Below are positions 44,692 to 53,395 of a stretch of 64,000 nucleotides of DNA, one piece after another. Both the position numbers and the translations under genes were made by a program. Source of the stretch: Pedobacter terrae (lineage in GTDB: Bacteria > Bacteroidota > Bacteroidia > Sphingobacteriales > Sphingobacteriaceae); contig NZ_FNCH01000001.1 of NCBI RefSeq assembly GCF_900100705.1, forward strand, positions 261,163 to 325,162, written 5' to 3'. The notes under the pieces are model-generated. The model did no database searches and was not told the origin of the DNA. It worked only from the letters and a program-made list of their open reading frames with translations. Position 1 is the first letter of the stretch; every line of letters begins with the position of its first letter.

Positions 44692-45381
44692 ATGAACAAC
44701 GCAGGTCAGAAAATATTAATTGTTGATGATGAACCAGATATTCTGGAGCTTATAGAATATAATCTTAAAAAAGAAGGTTATCAGGTTTTCACAGCTACCA
44801 ATGGCCAGGAAGGAATTACTGTTGCGAAAAAGGTACATCCAGATTTGATTATTTTGGATATTATGATGCCTAAAATGGATGGAATTGAGGCTTGCCGTTT
44901 AATGCGCGCAATACCAGAGTTTAAAAATACATTTATGGTTTTCTTAACTGCCAGAAGTGAAGAATATTCAGAAATAGCAGGTTTTAATGTGGGTGCTGAC
45001 GATTATATTGCAAAACCGATTAAGCCACGTGCTTTAGTTAGTCGTATTAATGCGATTTTGAGACGGAATACCGGAACCGAAGAAGTTTCTGAAAACAAAT
45101 TGGAAATTGGTGATTTAGTAATTGACCGTGAAGCTTATTTGGTTTTTCAGGGCGGTAACAAAGTAGTACTGGCTAAAAAAGAATTTGAACTTTTATACTT
45201 ACTGGCATCAAAACCCGGAAAGGTGTATACCCGCGAATCGATCCTGAAAAATATCTGGGAAGATTCGGTCGTAGTAACCAATAGAACAATTGATGTACAT
45301 ATCCGCAAGTTGAGAGAAAAGTTAGGTGAAACTTATGTTTCAACTGTAAAAGGAGTTGGCTATAAATTCGAGTTAGCATAA
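44692..45381 (+). CDS. OmpR/PhoB-type response regulator
   Basis: 229 aa from ATG 44692 (an upstream TTG in frame is unlikely). Receiver domain 10-125 with acidic pocket in VDDEPD and the phospho-aspartate in LIILDIMMPKMDG, Thr in FLTARS, Lys in AKPIKP. C-terminal OmpR-type winged helix (~140-229). No histidine kinase gene adjoins it; the next gene is an RluA enzyme after a terminator. The sensor is therefore elsewhere. The promoter region carries TACTTTCG 28 bp upstream. Confidence 0.93.
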   Translation: MNNAGQKILIVDDEPDILELIEYNLKKEGYQVFTATNGQEGITVAKKVHPDLIILDIMMPKMDGIEACRLMRAIPEFKNTFMVFLTARSEEYSEIAGFNVGADDYIAKPIKPRALVSRINAILRRNTGTEEVSENKLEIGDLVIDREAYLVFQGGNKVVLAKKEFELLYLLASKPGKVYTRESILKNIWEDSVVVTNRTIDVHIRKLREKLGETYVSTVKGVGYKFELA

Positions 45382-45405
45382 ATACATTAACTTAAAAAAA
45401 AATAG

Positions 45406-45439
45406 GCCGTCCGGATTTAGCATCCAGGCGGCTTTTTTT
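45406..45439 (+). terminator. Rho-independent terminator
   Basis: GCCGTCCGGAT pairs with ATCCAGGCGGC (one mismatch, one wobble) followed by seven T; it closes the response regulator gene. Confidence 0.85.
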
Positions 45440-45518
45440 ATCTATTTAAAATCTTCAATTAGATACTGAAACACCCGTCCGACCGGCCGGGCGGAAGTTC
45501 AGGATCGAATTTAAGAAT

Positions 45519-45584
45519 TCGTCATGCTGAATTCATTTCAGCAACTTTGTTAATAAAGACCATGAAATAAATTCAGGGTGACGA
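45519..45584. repeat. Short TCGTCAT inverted-repeat element
   Basis: A 66-bp element with inverted ends TCGTCATGCTGAAT and ATTCAGGGTGACGA (12 of 14 complementary). It shares the end sequence with the MITE-like family. It lies just upstream of the RluA gene promoter. Confidence 0.6.
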
Positions 45585-45604
45585 GCGCCTTAAAAAATAA
45601 ATCG

Positions 45605-45612
45605 TATTTTTG
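45605..45612 (+). promoter_or_regulatory. Bacteroidota-type -7 box (TATTTTTG)
   Basis: Fits TAnnTTTG 24 bp before the TTG start of the pseudouridine synthase gene. Confidence 0.5.
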
Positions 45613-45635
45613 CGCTTCATTAATTAATACGCAGT

Positions 45636-46358
45636 TTGAAGTTTCCAAATTTTAAAGACCTTATTCTTTTCGAAGACAACGATTTTATTGTGATCAATAA
45701 ACCTCCGTTTTTAGCCTCACTTGATGAACGTGGCGGATCAGGAGAGACCAACGTATTGCGTTTAGCTAAACAATACAGCGATGATGCACAGGTTTGTCAC
45801 CGTTTGGACAAAGAAACTTCAGGCGCATTAATTATTGCTAAAAATCCGGAAGGTTATCGCCATGCTTCGATGCAATTCGAGAGAAGAAAGGTAAATAAAA
45901 CTTATCATGCGGTGGTAGATGGTCACGTTATTTTTGATCATTTAATGGTTGATCTACCGATTTTGAACGATGGCAATAAAAATGTAACCATTGATAGGGC
46001 AGAAGGTAAAAGAGCGGAAACTATTTTCGACTCGTTAAAATACTATAAACACTATACTTTGGTGGAATGTAAACCCATTACAGGTCGTATGCACCAGATC
46101 CGCATCCACCTGGCCACGCAAAGAGCTGCCATTGTTGGTGATGATATGTATAAAGGGAAACCAGTTTTTCTTTCTTCAATTAAAAGAGGTTATAAATTAA
46201 CCAAAGGCGAAGAGGAGCAACCTATTATGAAACGTTTTGCGTTACATGCCCGACATTTGGTTTTTAAAGGATTAGATGATCAAGATATTGTGATTGATGC
46301 TCCTTATCCAAAAGATTTTGCAACTTTAATTAAACTATTGGATAAATTTGATGCATAA
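45636..46358 (+). CDS. RluA-family pseudouridine synthase
   Basis: 240 aa with a TTG start. The catalytic aspartate is in CHRLDKETSGALIIAK, followed by RMHQIRIHLA and KFDA at the C terminus. There is no S4 domain, so it is a short RluA form. It modifies rRNA or tRNA; which site cannot be judged. The TTG is chosen because the family N-terminal strand starts immediately after it and a promoter lies just ahead. Confidence 0.93.
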   Translation: MKFPNFKDLILFEDNDFIVINKPPFLASLDERGGSGETNVLRLAKQYSDDAQVCHRLDKETSGALIIAKNPEGYRHASMQFERRKVNKTYHAVVDGHVIFDHLMVDLPILNDGNKNVTIDRAEGKRAETIFDSLKYYKHYTLVECKPITGRMHQIRIHLATQRAAIVGDDMYKGKPVFLSSIKRGYKLTKGEEEQPIMKRFALHARHLVFKGLDDQDIVIDAPYPKDFATLIKLLDKFDA

Positions 46359-46372
46359 AAGAGCGCTTTAAA

Positions 46373-46403
46373 TTGGCTTCTGTTTTTGTTTTTCATACTT
46401 TTG
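46373..46403 (+). promoter_or_regulatory. Bacteroidota-type promoter for the ClC gene
   Basis: TTG at 46373-46375, a 20-bp spacer and TACTTTTG at 46396-46403 together match the -33/-7 pattern. The ATG is 31 bp downstream of the -7 box. Confidence 0.6.
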
Positions 46404-46434
46404 TGCATCCTCCCTCTATTTAAAAAACAATAGA

Positions 46435-48225
46435 ATGTACATCAGATTTGTAAATTACCTTGATAAGATTAACCAGTACCGAAAATCTAAAATATCAAAC
46501 CGTAATTTCTTAGTTATCCTTGCCGTAATTGTTGGGATTTTAGCCGGATTGGCTGCAGCTGTTCTAAAAAGTTTAACCCACCATATTGAAGAATTTCTTC
46601 AGTCAGACTGGCACTGGAAATATAAATACTATCTGTACTTTATATTTCCGATGATCGGTATTTTGTTAACGGTTTTGTATATTAAGTACTTTATCCGTAA
46701 AACAAAATTCGAAACAGGTTTAACGCCTTTGCTTTACGCCATTTCAAAAAAATCGAGTAAGGTAGAAGCCCATAATATTTACTCGCAGATTATTACTGCA
46801 GCGATTACCGTTGGTTTTGGCGGTTCAACAGGTTTAGAAGCACCGATTGTAACCAGTGGATCAGCCATTGGTTCCAATCTTGGACGTGTATTGGGTCTAT
46901 CATACCGCGAAATTACGATGTTGGTAGCCTGTGGTGCCGCAGCAGGTATTGCAGGTGCTTTTAATAGTCCTGTAGCTGGGATTGTTTTCGCCATCGAAAT
47001 TCTATTGCCTGAATTTACCATTCCGGCATTTATTCCTCTTTTACTATCCGCAGCGACTGCAGCGGTGGTGGCCAGATTATTTTACACCCAACAACTTTTC
47101 TTTTTGGTTACAGAAGGTTGGAAAGTTAATGCCTTATTCTACTATGTCATATTAGCTTGCTTTATTGGTCTGTTCTCCATTTATTTTACAAAAGCAAATT
47201 ATGCCGTAAAGGGGCTATTCTACAAAATAAAACATCCCTACACCAAGGTTATTGTAGGTGGTTTAATGTTGGGCGCTTTGGTGTTTCTATTTCCAACTTT
47301 ATACGGGGAGGGATATATTACCATAAAAGGTTTATTAAAAGGTGATTATCAGACAGTTATTAACAATAGTATTTTTGCTGATTATAGTTCGATTTCAGCT
47401 TTGGTTGTGCTATTTACAGTTGTAACCATCTTTATGAAATCGATCGCTACACTGGTTACTTTAGGCGCTGGCGGTAACGGTGGTACCTTTGCGCCCAGTT
47501 TAATTATGGGCGGTTTAATTGGGTTTATCTTTGCTTACACGGTAAATCTTTCTGGTATAGCACACCTCAACGTATCTAACTTTATTGTGGCTGGTATGGC
47601 TGCAGCATTAGGATCAATTATGCATGCACCTTTAACAGGCATTTTTTTGATTGCCGAAATTACGGGTGGATACATTTTAATGGTACCGCTGATGATTACC
47701 ACCGCCATTTCTTATGCGATTAACCGCAGCTCGCAAAAACATTCAATTTATACCAAGGCACTTGCAGATAAGGGAGAGCTGTTGTCTCATGAAGATAAGG
47801 ATACTACCGTGTTGAACCAGATGAAGTTAAGATACCTAATCGAAAAAAGCTATCCTCAGTTACAGATGAATGATTTAATTTCATTGAAAATGAATGAAAT
47901 TATGCAATCTCACAAGAATGTAATTGCGGTTACCGATGAAATTGGAGATTTTAAAGGTATAATTTACATAGAGGAGTTATTTAACGAAATGGTGAATCAT
48001 CCTGATAAGGAAAATTTGAAAGCATCTCACCTGGTACAAACCGCACCAAATGCTATTACCGATAATGATGATTTGAAGACGGTATTGGAAAAAATGGAAC
48101 GGGATAATGTATGGATTTTACCTGTGTTAACCGTTAAGAACCAATATTTGGGCTTTGTTTCTAAAACAGCAATTTTTAACAAATACAGGGCTTTGCTGAT
48201 GAGGCAAAATGATTATATGGGTTAA
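46435..48225 (+). CDS. ClC-type chloride channel/transporter with CBS domains
   Basis: 596 aa: about ten to twelve membrane helices in the first ~430 residues, then a C-terminal pair of CBS domains (~475-590, MNEIMQSHKNVIAVTDE and LVQTAPNAITDNDDLKT). The external gating glutamate is in GSTGLEAPIVTSGSAIG (GxExP) and GAGGNGGTFAPSLIMGG is the second signature. Where exchangers of the CLC-ec1 type have paired glutamates (IIEE), this protein reads AIEILLPEF, so the inner proton glutamate is not obvious. It may be channel-like; see findings. Confidence 0.92.
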   Translation: MYIRFVNYLDKINQYRKSKISNRNFLVILAVIVGILAGLAAAVLKSLTHHIEEFLQSDWHWKYKYYLYFIFPMIGILLTVLYIKYFIRKTKFETGLTPLLYAISKKSSKVEAHNIYSQIITAAITVGFGGSTGLEAPIVTSGSAIGSNLGRVLGLSYREITMLVACGAAAGIAGAFNSPVAGIVFAIEILLPEFTIPAFIPLLLSAATAAVVARLFYTQQLFFLVTEGWKVNALFYYVILACFIGLFSIYFTKANYAVKGLFYKIKHPYTKVIVGGLMLGALVFLFPTLYGEGYITIKGLLKGDYQTVINNSIFADYSSISALVVLFTVVTIFMKSIATLVTLGAGGNGGTFAPSLIMGGLIGFIFAYTVNLSGIAHLNVSNFIVAGMAAALGSIMHAPLTGIFLIAEITGGYILMVPLMITTAISYAINRSSQKHSIYTKALADKGELLSHEDKDTTVLNQMKLRYLIEKSYPQLQMNDLISLKMNEIMQSHKNVIAVTDEIGDFKGIIYIEELFNEMVNHPDKENLKASHLVQTAPNAITDNDDLKTVLEKMERDNVWILPVLTVKNQYLGFVSKTAIFNKYRALLMRQNDYMG

Positions 48226-48241
48226 TCCCTAATCCTGTGAT

Positions 48242-48330
48242 ATCGTCATTTCGGCCGTAGTGGAGAAATCTATTAACAAATAATTCAATAGATCTCTCCA
48301 TTTCGCTATGCTTTCAGTCGGGATGACGAT
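48242..48330. repeat. Palindromic intergenic element
   Basis: Ends ATCGTCAT and ATGACGAT are inverted repeats; internal arms GAGAAATCTATT and AATAGATCTCTC also pair, so the 89 bp folds as one long imperfect hairpin between the convergent ClC and NtrC-type genes. It may also help stop both transcripts. Confidence 0.65.
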
Positions 48331-48348
48331 TTTGTAAATTAGTTAATC

Positions 48349-49755
48349 TTACTCAGCTCTTTTTAAGCCGAACTTTTCAATTTTACTATATAAGTGACTT
48401 CTTTGAATATCAATTTCATCAGCTGTTTTTGATACATTCCAATTGTTTTTTTCCAGCTTAAACTTGATGAATTCGCGTTCTGCATAATCTTTATAATCCT
48501 GGAAATTATTGAACGAATCGAAAGAAGAAGACAGGCCGGCGCCTCCTCCTGCGTTAGCAATCTGTGTACTTGTTGAAGCACCAATGTTTGTACCACCTCC
48601 AGGATTAGCAAAGGCGCGCACGTCATTTTCGGTAATAACCTTATCGCTTAAAATAATCAAACGCTCAATCATGTTGTGCAGCTCTCGTACATTACCTGTC
48701 CATGGTAAAGCTTGCAATGCCAACATACCACCCTCATTTATTTTTTTAACAGGCATTCCATAATCGCTGCAGATGCTTTCTAAAAAGTTCTGGGCAATAA
48801 CTGGAATGTCATCAGTACGTTCAGTTAAATGCGGAACATGTATATTGATTACGTTTAAGCGGTGGTATAAGTCCATACGGAAGTTACCATCTTCAATTTC
48901 TTTCAATAAATCTTTATTGGTTGCAGCTAAAACGCGAACATTTACATCAATTTCCTTTTCGCCACCTACACGAGAAATCTTATGCTCTTGTAAAGCACGT
49001 AGAACTTTTGCCTGGGCAGAGAGGCTCATATCTCCAATCTCATCTAAAAATAAAGTTCCACCGTTAGCCAGTTCAAATTTACCTATACGTTGCTTAACCG
49101 CCGAGGTAAAAGAACCTTTCTCATGTCCGAATAATTCACTTTCAATGAGTTCTGATGGGATCGCTGCACAGTTTACCTCAATTAAAGGGCTATCGGCACG
49201 GTTAGATTTTTCGTGTAACCAACGGGCTACGAGTTCCTTACCACTACCATTTGCACCAGTAATCAATACGCGTGCTTCAGTAGGTGCAACTCGCTCAATG
49301 GTCTCCTTAATTTTGGAAATGCTTTCCGATTCGCCTAAAATCTCACGGGTTTTGCTGGCTTTACGTTTTAAAACTTTAGTTTCAGTAACTAAATTTCCAC
49401 GGTCTAAACCATTACGTACGGTAATTAATAAGCGATTCAAATCTGGTGGTTTCGAAATAAAATCGAAAGCTCCTTTTTTGCTGGCTTCAATGGCAGTTTC
49501 AACTGTGCCATGGCCGGATATCATAATGAATGGTAAGTCAGGTTTGATAATCTGTGCCTGCTCCAGCACTTCCATACCATCCATTTTATTCATCTTGATA
49601 TCGCAAAGAACCAAATCGAAATTTCCTTTTTTGATCATTTCGAGGCCGTCGATACCATTATCTATATCTTCAACATCATAATTTTCATACTCCAGAATTT
49701 CGCGTAAGGTACTCCTTATCGCACGTTCGTCATCAATTATTAATAATTTAGCCAT
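48349..49755 (-). CDS. NtrC-type sigma-54-dependent response regulator
   Basis: 468 aa with three domains: receiver (1-120, phospho-aspartate in LVLCDIKMNKMDG), AAA+ domain (~140-380, Walker A GANGSGKE, Walker B LFLDEIGDM) and a Fis-type helix-turn-helix (C-terminal ~40, NNWNVSKTADEIDIQRSHLY). The sigma-54 contact loop reads GSFTSA rather than GAFTGA, keeping the Thr but not the Gly positions. Signal histidine kinase is not adjacent, and target promoters are unknown. Confidence in the architecture is high; sigma-54 dependence is from the family. Confidence 0.92.
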   Translation of the reverse strand: MAKLLIIDDERAIRSTLREILEYENYDVEDIDNGIDGLEMIKKGNFDLVLCDIKMNKMDGMEVLEQAQIIKPDLPFIMISGHGTVETAIEASKKGAFDFISKPPDLNRLLITVRNGLDRGNLVTETKVLKRKASKTREILGESESISKIKETIERVAPTEARVLITGANGSGKELVARWLHEKSNRADSPLIEVNCAAIPSELIESELFGHEKGSFTSAVKQRIGKFELANGGTLFLDEIGDMSLSAQAKVLRALQEHKISRVGGEKEIDVNVRVLAATNKDLLKEIEDGNFRMDLYHRLNVINIHVPHLTERTDDIPVIAQNFLESICSDYGMPVKKINEGGMLALQALPWTGNVRELHNMIERLIILSDKVITENDVRAFANPGGGTNIGASTSTQIANAGGGAGLSSSFDSFNNFQDYKDYAEREFIKFKLEKNNWNVSKTADEIDIQRSHLYSKIEKFGLKRAE

Positions 49756-49861
49756 TAGAGATGTATTCCTTTAATTTTGAAATGCGAATATATTATTTTT
49801 TAATTAATGTATAGTTTTTTATACAATAATACGCTATAAACCCTAAATGATGCTAAAGGTT

Positions 49862-51109
49862 TTAATAAGTATACACTAATTTAAACTTACTTAAATTTGG
49901 CTTATGCTTTTTTGGCCTGCTCATCTCAAACTCGTAAATCGTACGCCCCAGGTTTTTCATAAATGGAAAACAAACTGTTTCGTACTCATACTTATTATCG
50001 TTAAAAATGCCATCTTCATTGCTTTGTACTACAGCGGTTAAGAAATACTCCATTCCATTCGTGAAATCAACGAAATAAGAATTATCAATGATGTAGCCAT
50101 AGCTATCACCATATTTATTAAAGATTCTGATGTGGGGTTCTGGTGTTACCTTTTCTCTTCCGTAATACAGCATTTTCGCGTAGGTTGCCCAGAATTCTTT
50201 AGGATCATATTTGGGATAATCACTTTCGGTAGGATATTTACTCATGTAAGTATAAATAAGTTTATAATCTTCATGAGTGAGATTAAACCGGTCTTTAGCC
50301 GAAAATGCCTCAGGAAAAATCAACTTCTGTATCAGCTTTTGTTGGTCGTTAATGGGGAAAGCGTTTTTGCCGGCTAAGTTAAATGGTTTGTTTACTAACT
50401 TATCCGTACTGTCCATATATCCGGTGCCCATCACCACATGGTTCAATTTCAATTCATATTCTTTTGAATCGTACTGAGCAGGCTGCTCATAAACTAATTG
50501 ATTGCCATTGTAAAAATGAATGGGATTGGTATGTCTGGCAGATTCACCGGCATCACCAATGGCGAGGCGATTTAAAATGCGACTATGATTTAGTCCGTTC
50601 GCTTTCAGTTTTTCATTAATTTCTGCCCGGCCAATAAATTCGAATATACGATTGAAGGCATCATTATCACTGGTAAGCAAAATCTTTTTGATGTAGTGTG
50701 CTATGGATGGAAGTCCGTTTTTAGCACTTGTATCTGTTGAAACTTTCGTTTGTCCTTTATAAGCACTATCAGTAATCATGGTGCTTTGGGCTGTTAAACC
50801 GGTATTTTTTAAGCGGTTTACCTTTTCCAGCGCAAAAATCACTGCGGCAAGTTTAACCGTGCTTGCCGGATAAAAATAATGACTTGGATCTAAATGATAA
50901 CTAAAGGTTTTAAAGGCAGGCCTATTTTTTACATCGCGGTTAATCTGGGTATAAAGAATCTGAATCTGGTTTTTATCCGGATGGCTGAGCACCGAAGAAA
51001 AAAGTTCAGCTTTACTTTCCATTAGCTTCCTAAGGAAAACAGTATCTGTTTTTTGTGCCATTGCGGATAAACTGATTGACATAAATGCTGTAATTAAAAT
51101 CCTTTTCAT
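49862..51109 (-). CDS. Secreted serine hydrolase, beta-lactamase-like fold
   Basis: 415 aa from the ATG at 51109 (a TTG two codons earlier is an alternative). Signal peptide ends about SLSAMAQ. Class A/PBP-like motifs: FYPASTVKLAA (SxxK, Ser/Lys) and TSDNDAFNRIF (SDN), but no clear KTG; the third motif is not found where expected. Whether it hydrolyses beta-lactams is doubtful, since the mature protein is larger than true class A enzymes and the KTG is missing. It lies divergent from the B12 locus, about 85 bp before its promoter. Confidence 0.75.
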   Translation of the reverse strand: MKRILITAFMSISLSAMAQKTDTVFLRKLMESKAELFSSVLSHPDKNQIQILYTQINRDVKNRPAFKTFSYHLDPSHYFYPASTVKLAAVIFALEKVNRLKNTGLTAQSTMITDSAYKGQTKVSTDTSAKNGLPSIAHYIKKILLTSDNDAFNRIFEFIGRAEINEKLKANGLNHSRILNRLAIGDAGESARHTNPIHFYNGNQLVYEQPAQYDSKEYELKLNHVVMGTGYMDSTDKLVNKPFNLAGKNAFPINDQQKLIQKLIFPEAFSAKDRFNLTHEDYKLIYTYMSKYPTESDYPKYDPKEFWATYAKMLYYGREKVTPEPHIRIFNKYGDSYGYIIDNSYFVDFTNGMEYFLTAVVQSNEDGIFNDNKYEYETVCFPFMKNLGRTIYEFEMSRPKKHKPNLSKFKLVYTY

Positions 51110-51192
51110 GAGCAAAATTTAATTTCTAATTTAGCTTTTTCTGTTAAAATCGCCATTTTCCATCATCCATTTTACATGTTGCTTAATTTTGT

Positions 51193-51200
51193 TACTTTTG
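51193..51200 (+). promoter_or_regulatory. Bacteroidota-type -7 box of the cobalamin riboswitch transcript
   Basis: TACTTTTG fits TAnnTTTG. Transcription would begin about 7 bp later, at the start of the riboswitch. No good -33 TTG was found. Confidence 0.6.
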
Positions 51201-51205
51201 CAGCG

Positions 51206-51373
51206 CTTTTGGTTTCCGGTTTTACACCCGGAATTAAAAGGGAATACAGTGTAAATCTGTAACTGTCCCGCAGCTGTAAGCTCTATAATGTTTTTTCAAT
51301 CTATAAGTCACTGCCTAATTAACTACAGGGTGGGAAGGCAGAAAAAACAGGAGCAAGTCAGAAGACCTGCCTT
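51206..51373 (+). ncRNA. Cobalamin (AdoCbl/B12) riboswitch
   Basis: Leader of the BtuB-like gene. The B12-box core AACTGTCCCGCAGCTGTAA (51261) and the conserved GTCACTGCC (51307), GGGAAGGC (51332) and GCAAGTCAGAAGACCTGCC (51353) segments are all in order, with the AAAAGGGAA 5' part (51236). Folding of these gives the class's multi-helix junction. B12 binding would reduce expression of the downstream receptor. The span between 51374 and the ATG at 51487 must hold the expression platform, which I could not identify with confidence. Confidence 0.95.
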
Positions 51374-51486
51374 TAGCATTTAATTTCATAGCTTTCGGGG
51401 ATTGAAGCTAGGATTGAGATATTAACGTTGTTCATATTTTCATTTCCTTTTCTTATCTGTTGGCTGTGGGCAAAACTCACAATCAA

Positions 51487-53355
51487 ATGAACAAAAAAAG
51501 TATGCTAACTGTAGCAGGGCTGGGGCTCGCACAGTTAATGATTAGCCAGGTGGCTAATGCGCAAACTCAAGACAGTTTGCAGCTCAAAGATGTTGTCATT
51601 TCTGCAACCAAAAATGACCAGAAACAATCACAGACCGGAAAAGTGGTTACCATTATCAGTCGCGAAGTATTGGAACGCAGTAACGGTAAATCATTACCAG
51701 AACTTATTAGCGAGCAGGCCGGAATTATCGTGGCAGGTGCAAGCAGCAATCCAGGATTAAACAAATCAGTGTTTTTTAGGGGTGCAGGAAGTGCTTATTC
51801 AATAGTATTAATTGATGGTATTGTGCAAAACGATCCTTCAGGAAACGGAGGTGCATTCGACTTAAGATTGATTTCTATTGATCAGATTGATCACATTGAG
51901 ATTTTAAGAGGCGGACAGTCTACCATTTATGGCTCTGATGCAGTTGCAGGGGTAATCAATATCATCACTAAAAAAGGCGGGCCAAATGGGAATACCATAT
52001 ATGGCGTGGCCAGTGCAGGTAGCTACGAAACATACAAAGGAACCATTGGTTTAAACGGTGGAGTTGAAGGATTTTCTTATAATATTAACTATACGCATCA
52101 TAAAACGGATGGGATTTCTGAAGCTGCTAATCCAGTGGGAAATGCATCCGTATTTGATAAAGATGGCTTCAAAACCGATGCCTTGAATGCAAACTTCGGA
52201 ATTAAGCTGGATAATCATTTCTCGGTAAATCCATTTGTACGTTACTATTACGGTAATTACCAGTTCGATGGTGGTGCATTTACCGATGCCAACAATTATT
52301 CTATTTTGAAAAACTTTGCCGCCGGTACCAATGCCAAATATGAATTTGCTACCGGTAAAGTAACGTTAAATTATAGCTTCGAAAGTACCCGGAATGACGC
52401 ACACAGCCAATATCCTAGCGTTAATGAAGGTAGGGTATCGGTATTGGATTTGTTCTACAATCAGAAATTGGGCAATAAACTGGATCTATTGATTGGTATC
52501 GATAACCGTGTGATGAAATTATCATCAGCTACTAATAAACCTGAAACCAATATCTTCGCTGCTTATAGTTCATTATTCTTACACGATTTAAGTGTATTTA
52601 ATCTGGAAGTTGGCGGACGTTACAATAAACACGAACAATATGGCGAAAACTATACTTATTCAATTACTCCAAGTATCAACATCATTAAGGAAATAAAACT
52701 GTTCGGAACGGTTTCAACAGCATTCAAGGTGCCAACTTTAAACATGCTTTTTGGTCAGTTTGGTGCTAACTTAGATTTAAAACCAGAAAAATCTCAGAAT
52801 TATGAAGCAGGTGTTAATTTTAGCTTCGCTGATGATCAATTTAGCTTGCGTTTAGCAGGTTACAAACGTGATTTAACCGATGCCATCATTTATGCTTACC
52901 CTAACGGATACATTAATCAGGTAAGTCAAAAAACCAAAGGTTTCGAAGTTGAGCCTGCCGCTAAATTCAGTGTGTTTAACATCAATGGTTATTATGCTTA
53001 TGTGGAAGGTAACGAATTCAATTTTGTAGATAATGCCATTGCCAATTACCTTTTCCGCAGGCCAAAGCATACATTTGGAATTACTGCAGGTGCACAGGCT
53101 ACCAGTAATTTATATTTGAGTGCAAATTACCGTTATTTTGGCAAACGCACCGATGGTAATTTTACAACTTACACCGTAGATAATTTACCTGCTTATCAAT
53201 TGTTAAACGCTTATGCTGAATATGCTTTAGCTAAAAAACGTGTAAAGTTGTTCTTCGATGCTAAAAATATCCTGAATAAAAAATACAATGAGATAATTGG
53301 TTATAATAGCCTAGGTTTCAACTTTAATACAGGTGTAATTTTTAATATACACTAA
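51487..53355 (+). CDS. btuB: TonB-dependent receptor, BtuB-like (cobalamin)
   Basis: 622 aa from ATG 51487, giving a signal peptide ending MISQVANAQ (frame open from a TTG at 51460, less likely). TonB box/plug: DVVISATKNDQKQSQTGK, LPELISEQAGIIV, EILRGGQSTIYGSDAVAGVINI; barrel ends GVIFNIH. The riboswitch directly upstream identifies cobalamin or a corrinoid as its ligand. It is followed by a DUF6580 gene 40 bp later with its own -7 box, so both a long and a short transcript are possible. Confidence 0.92.
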   Translation: MNKKSMLTVAGLGLAQLMISQVANAQTQDSLQLKDVVISATKNDQKQSQTGKVVTIISREVLERSNGKSLPELISEQAGIIVAGASSNPGLNKSVFFRGAGSAYSIVLIDGIVQNDPSGNGGAFDLRLISIDQIDHIEILRGGQSTIYGSDAVAGVINIITKKGGPNGNTIYGVASAGSYETYKGTIGLNGGVEGFSYNINYTHHKTDGISEAANPVGNASVFDKDGFKTDALNANFGIKLDNHFSVNPFVRYYYGNYQFDGGAFTDANNYSILKNFAAGTNAKYEFATGKVTLNYSFESTRNDAHSQYPSVNEGRVSVLDLFYNQKLGNKLDLLIGIDNRVMKLSSATNKPETNIFAAYSSLFLHDLSVFNLEVGGRYNKHEQYGENYTYSITPSINIIKEIKLFGTVSTAFKVPTLNMLFGQFGANLDLKPEKSQNYEAGVNFSFADDQFSLRLAGYKRDLTDAIIYAYPNGYINQVSQKTKGFEVEPAAKFSVFNINGYYAYVEGNEFNFVDNAIANYLFRRPKHTFGITAGAQATSNLYLSANYRYFGKRTDGNFTTYTVDNLPAYQLLNAYAEYALAKKRVKLFFDAKNILNKKYNEIIGYNSLGFNFNTGVIFNIH

Positions 53356-53362
53356 TAAAATT

Positions 53363-53370
53363 TAACTTTG
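53363..53370 (+). promoter_or_regulatory. Internal -7 box before the DUF6580 gene (TAACTTTG)
   Basis: Fits TAnnTTTG 26 bp before the ATG. It could give riboswitch-independent expression of the membrane protein. -33 not identified. Confidence 0.4.
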
Positions 53371-53395
53371 CAGTATATATATTAACCCAAATAAA

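Noticed and set aside
48773..49681. 302-codon open frame antisense to the NtrC-type regulator
   Set aside because: It lies wholly inside a gene with clear domain motifs and has Ser/Lys-rich, low-meaning translation. It is a shadow frame.
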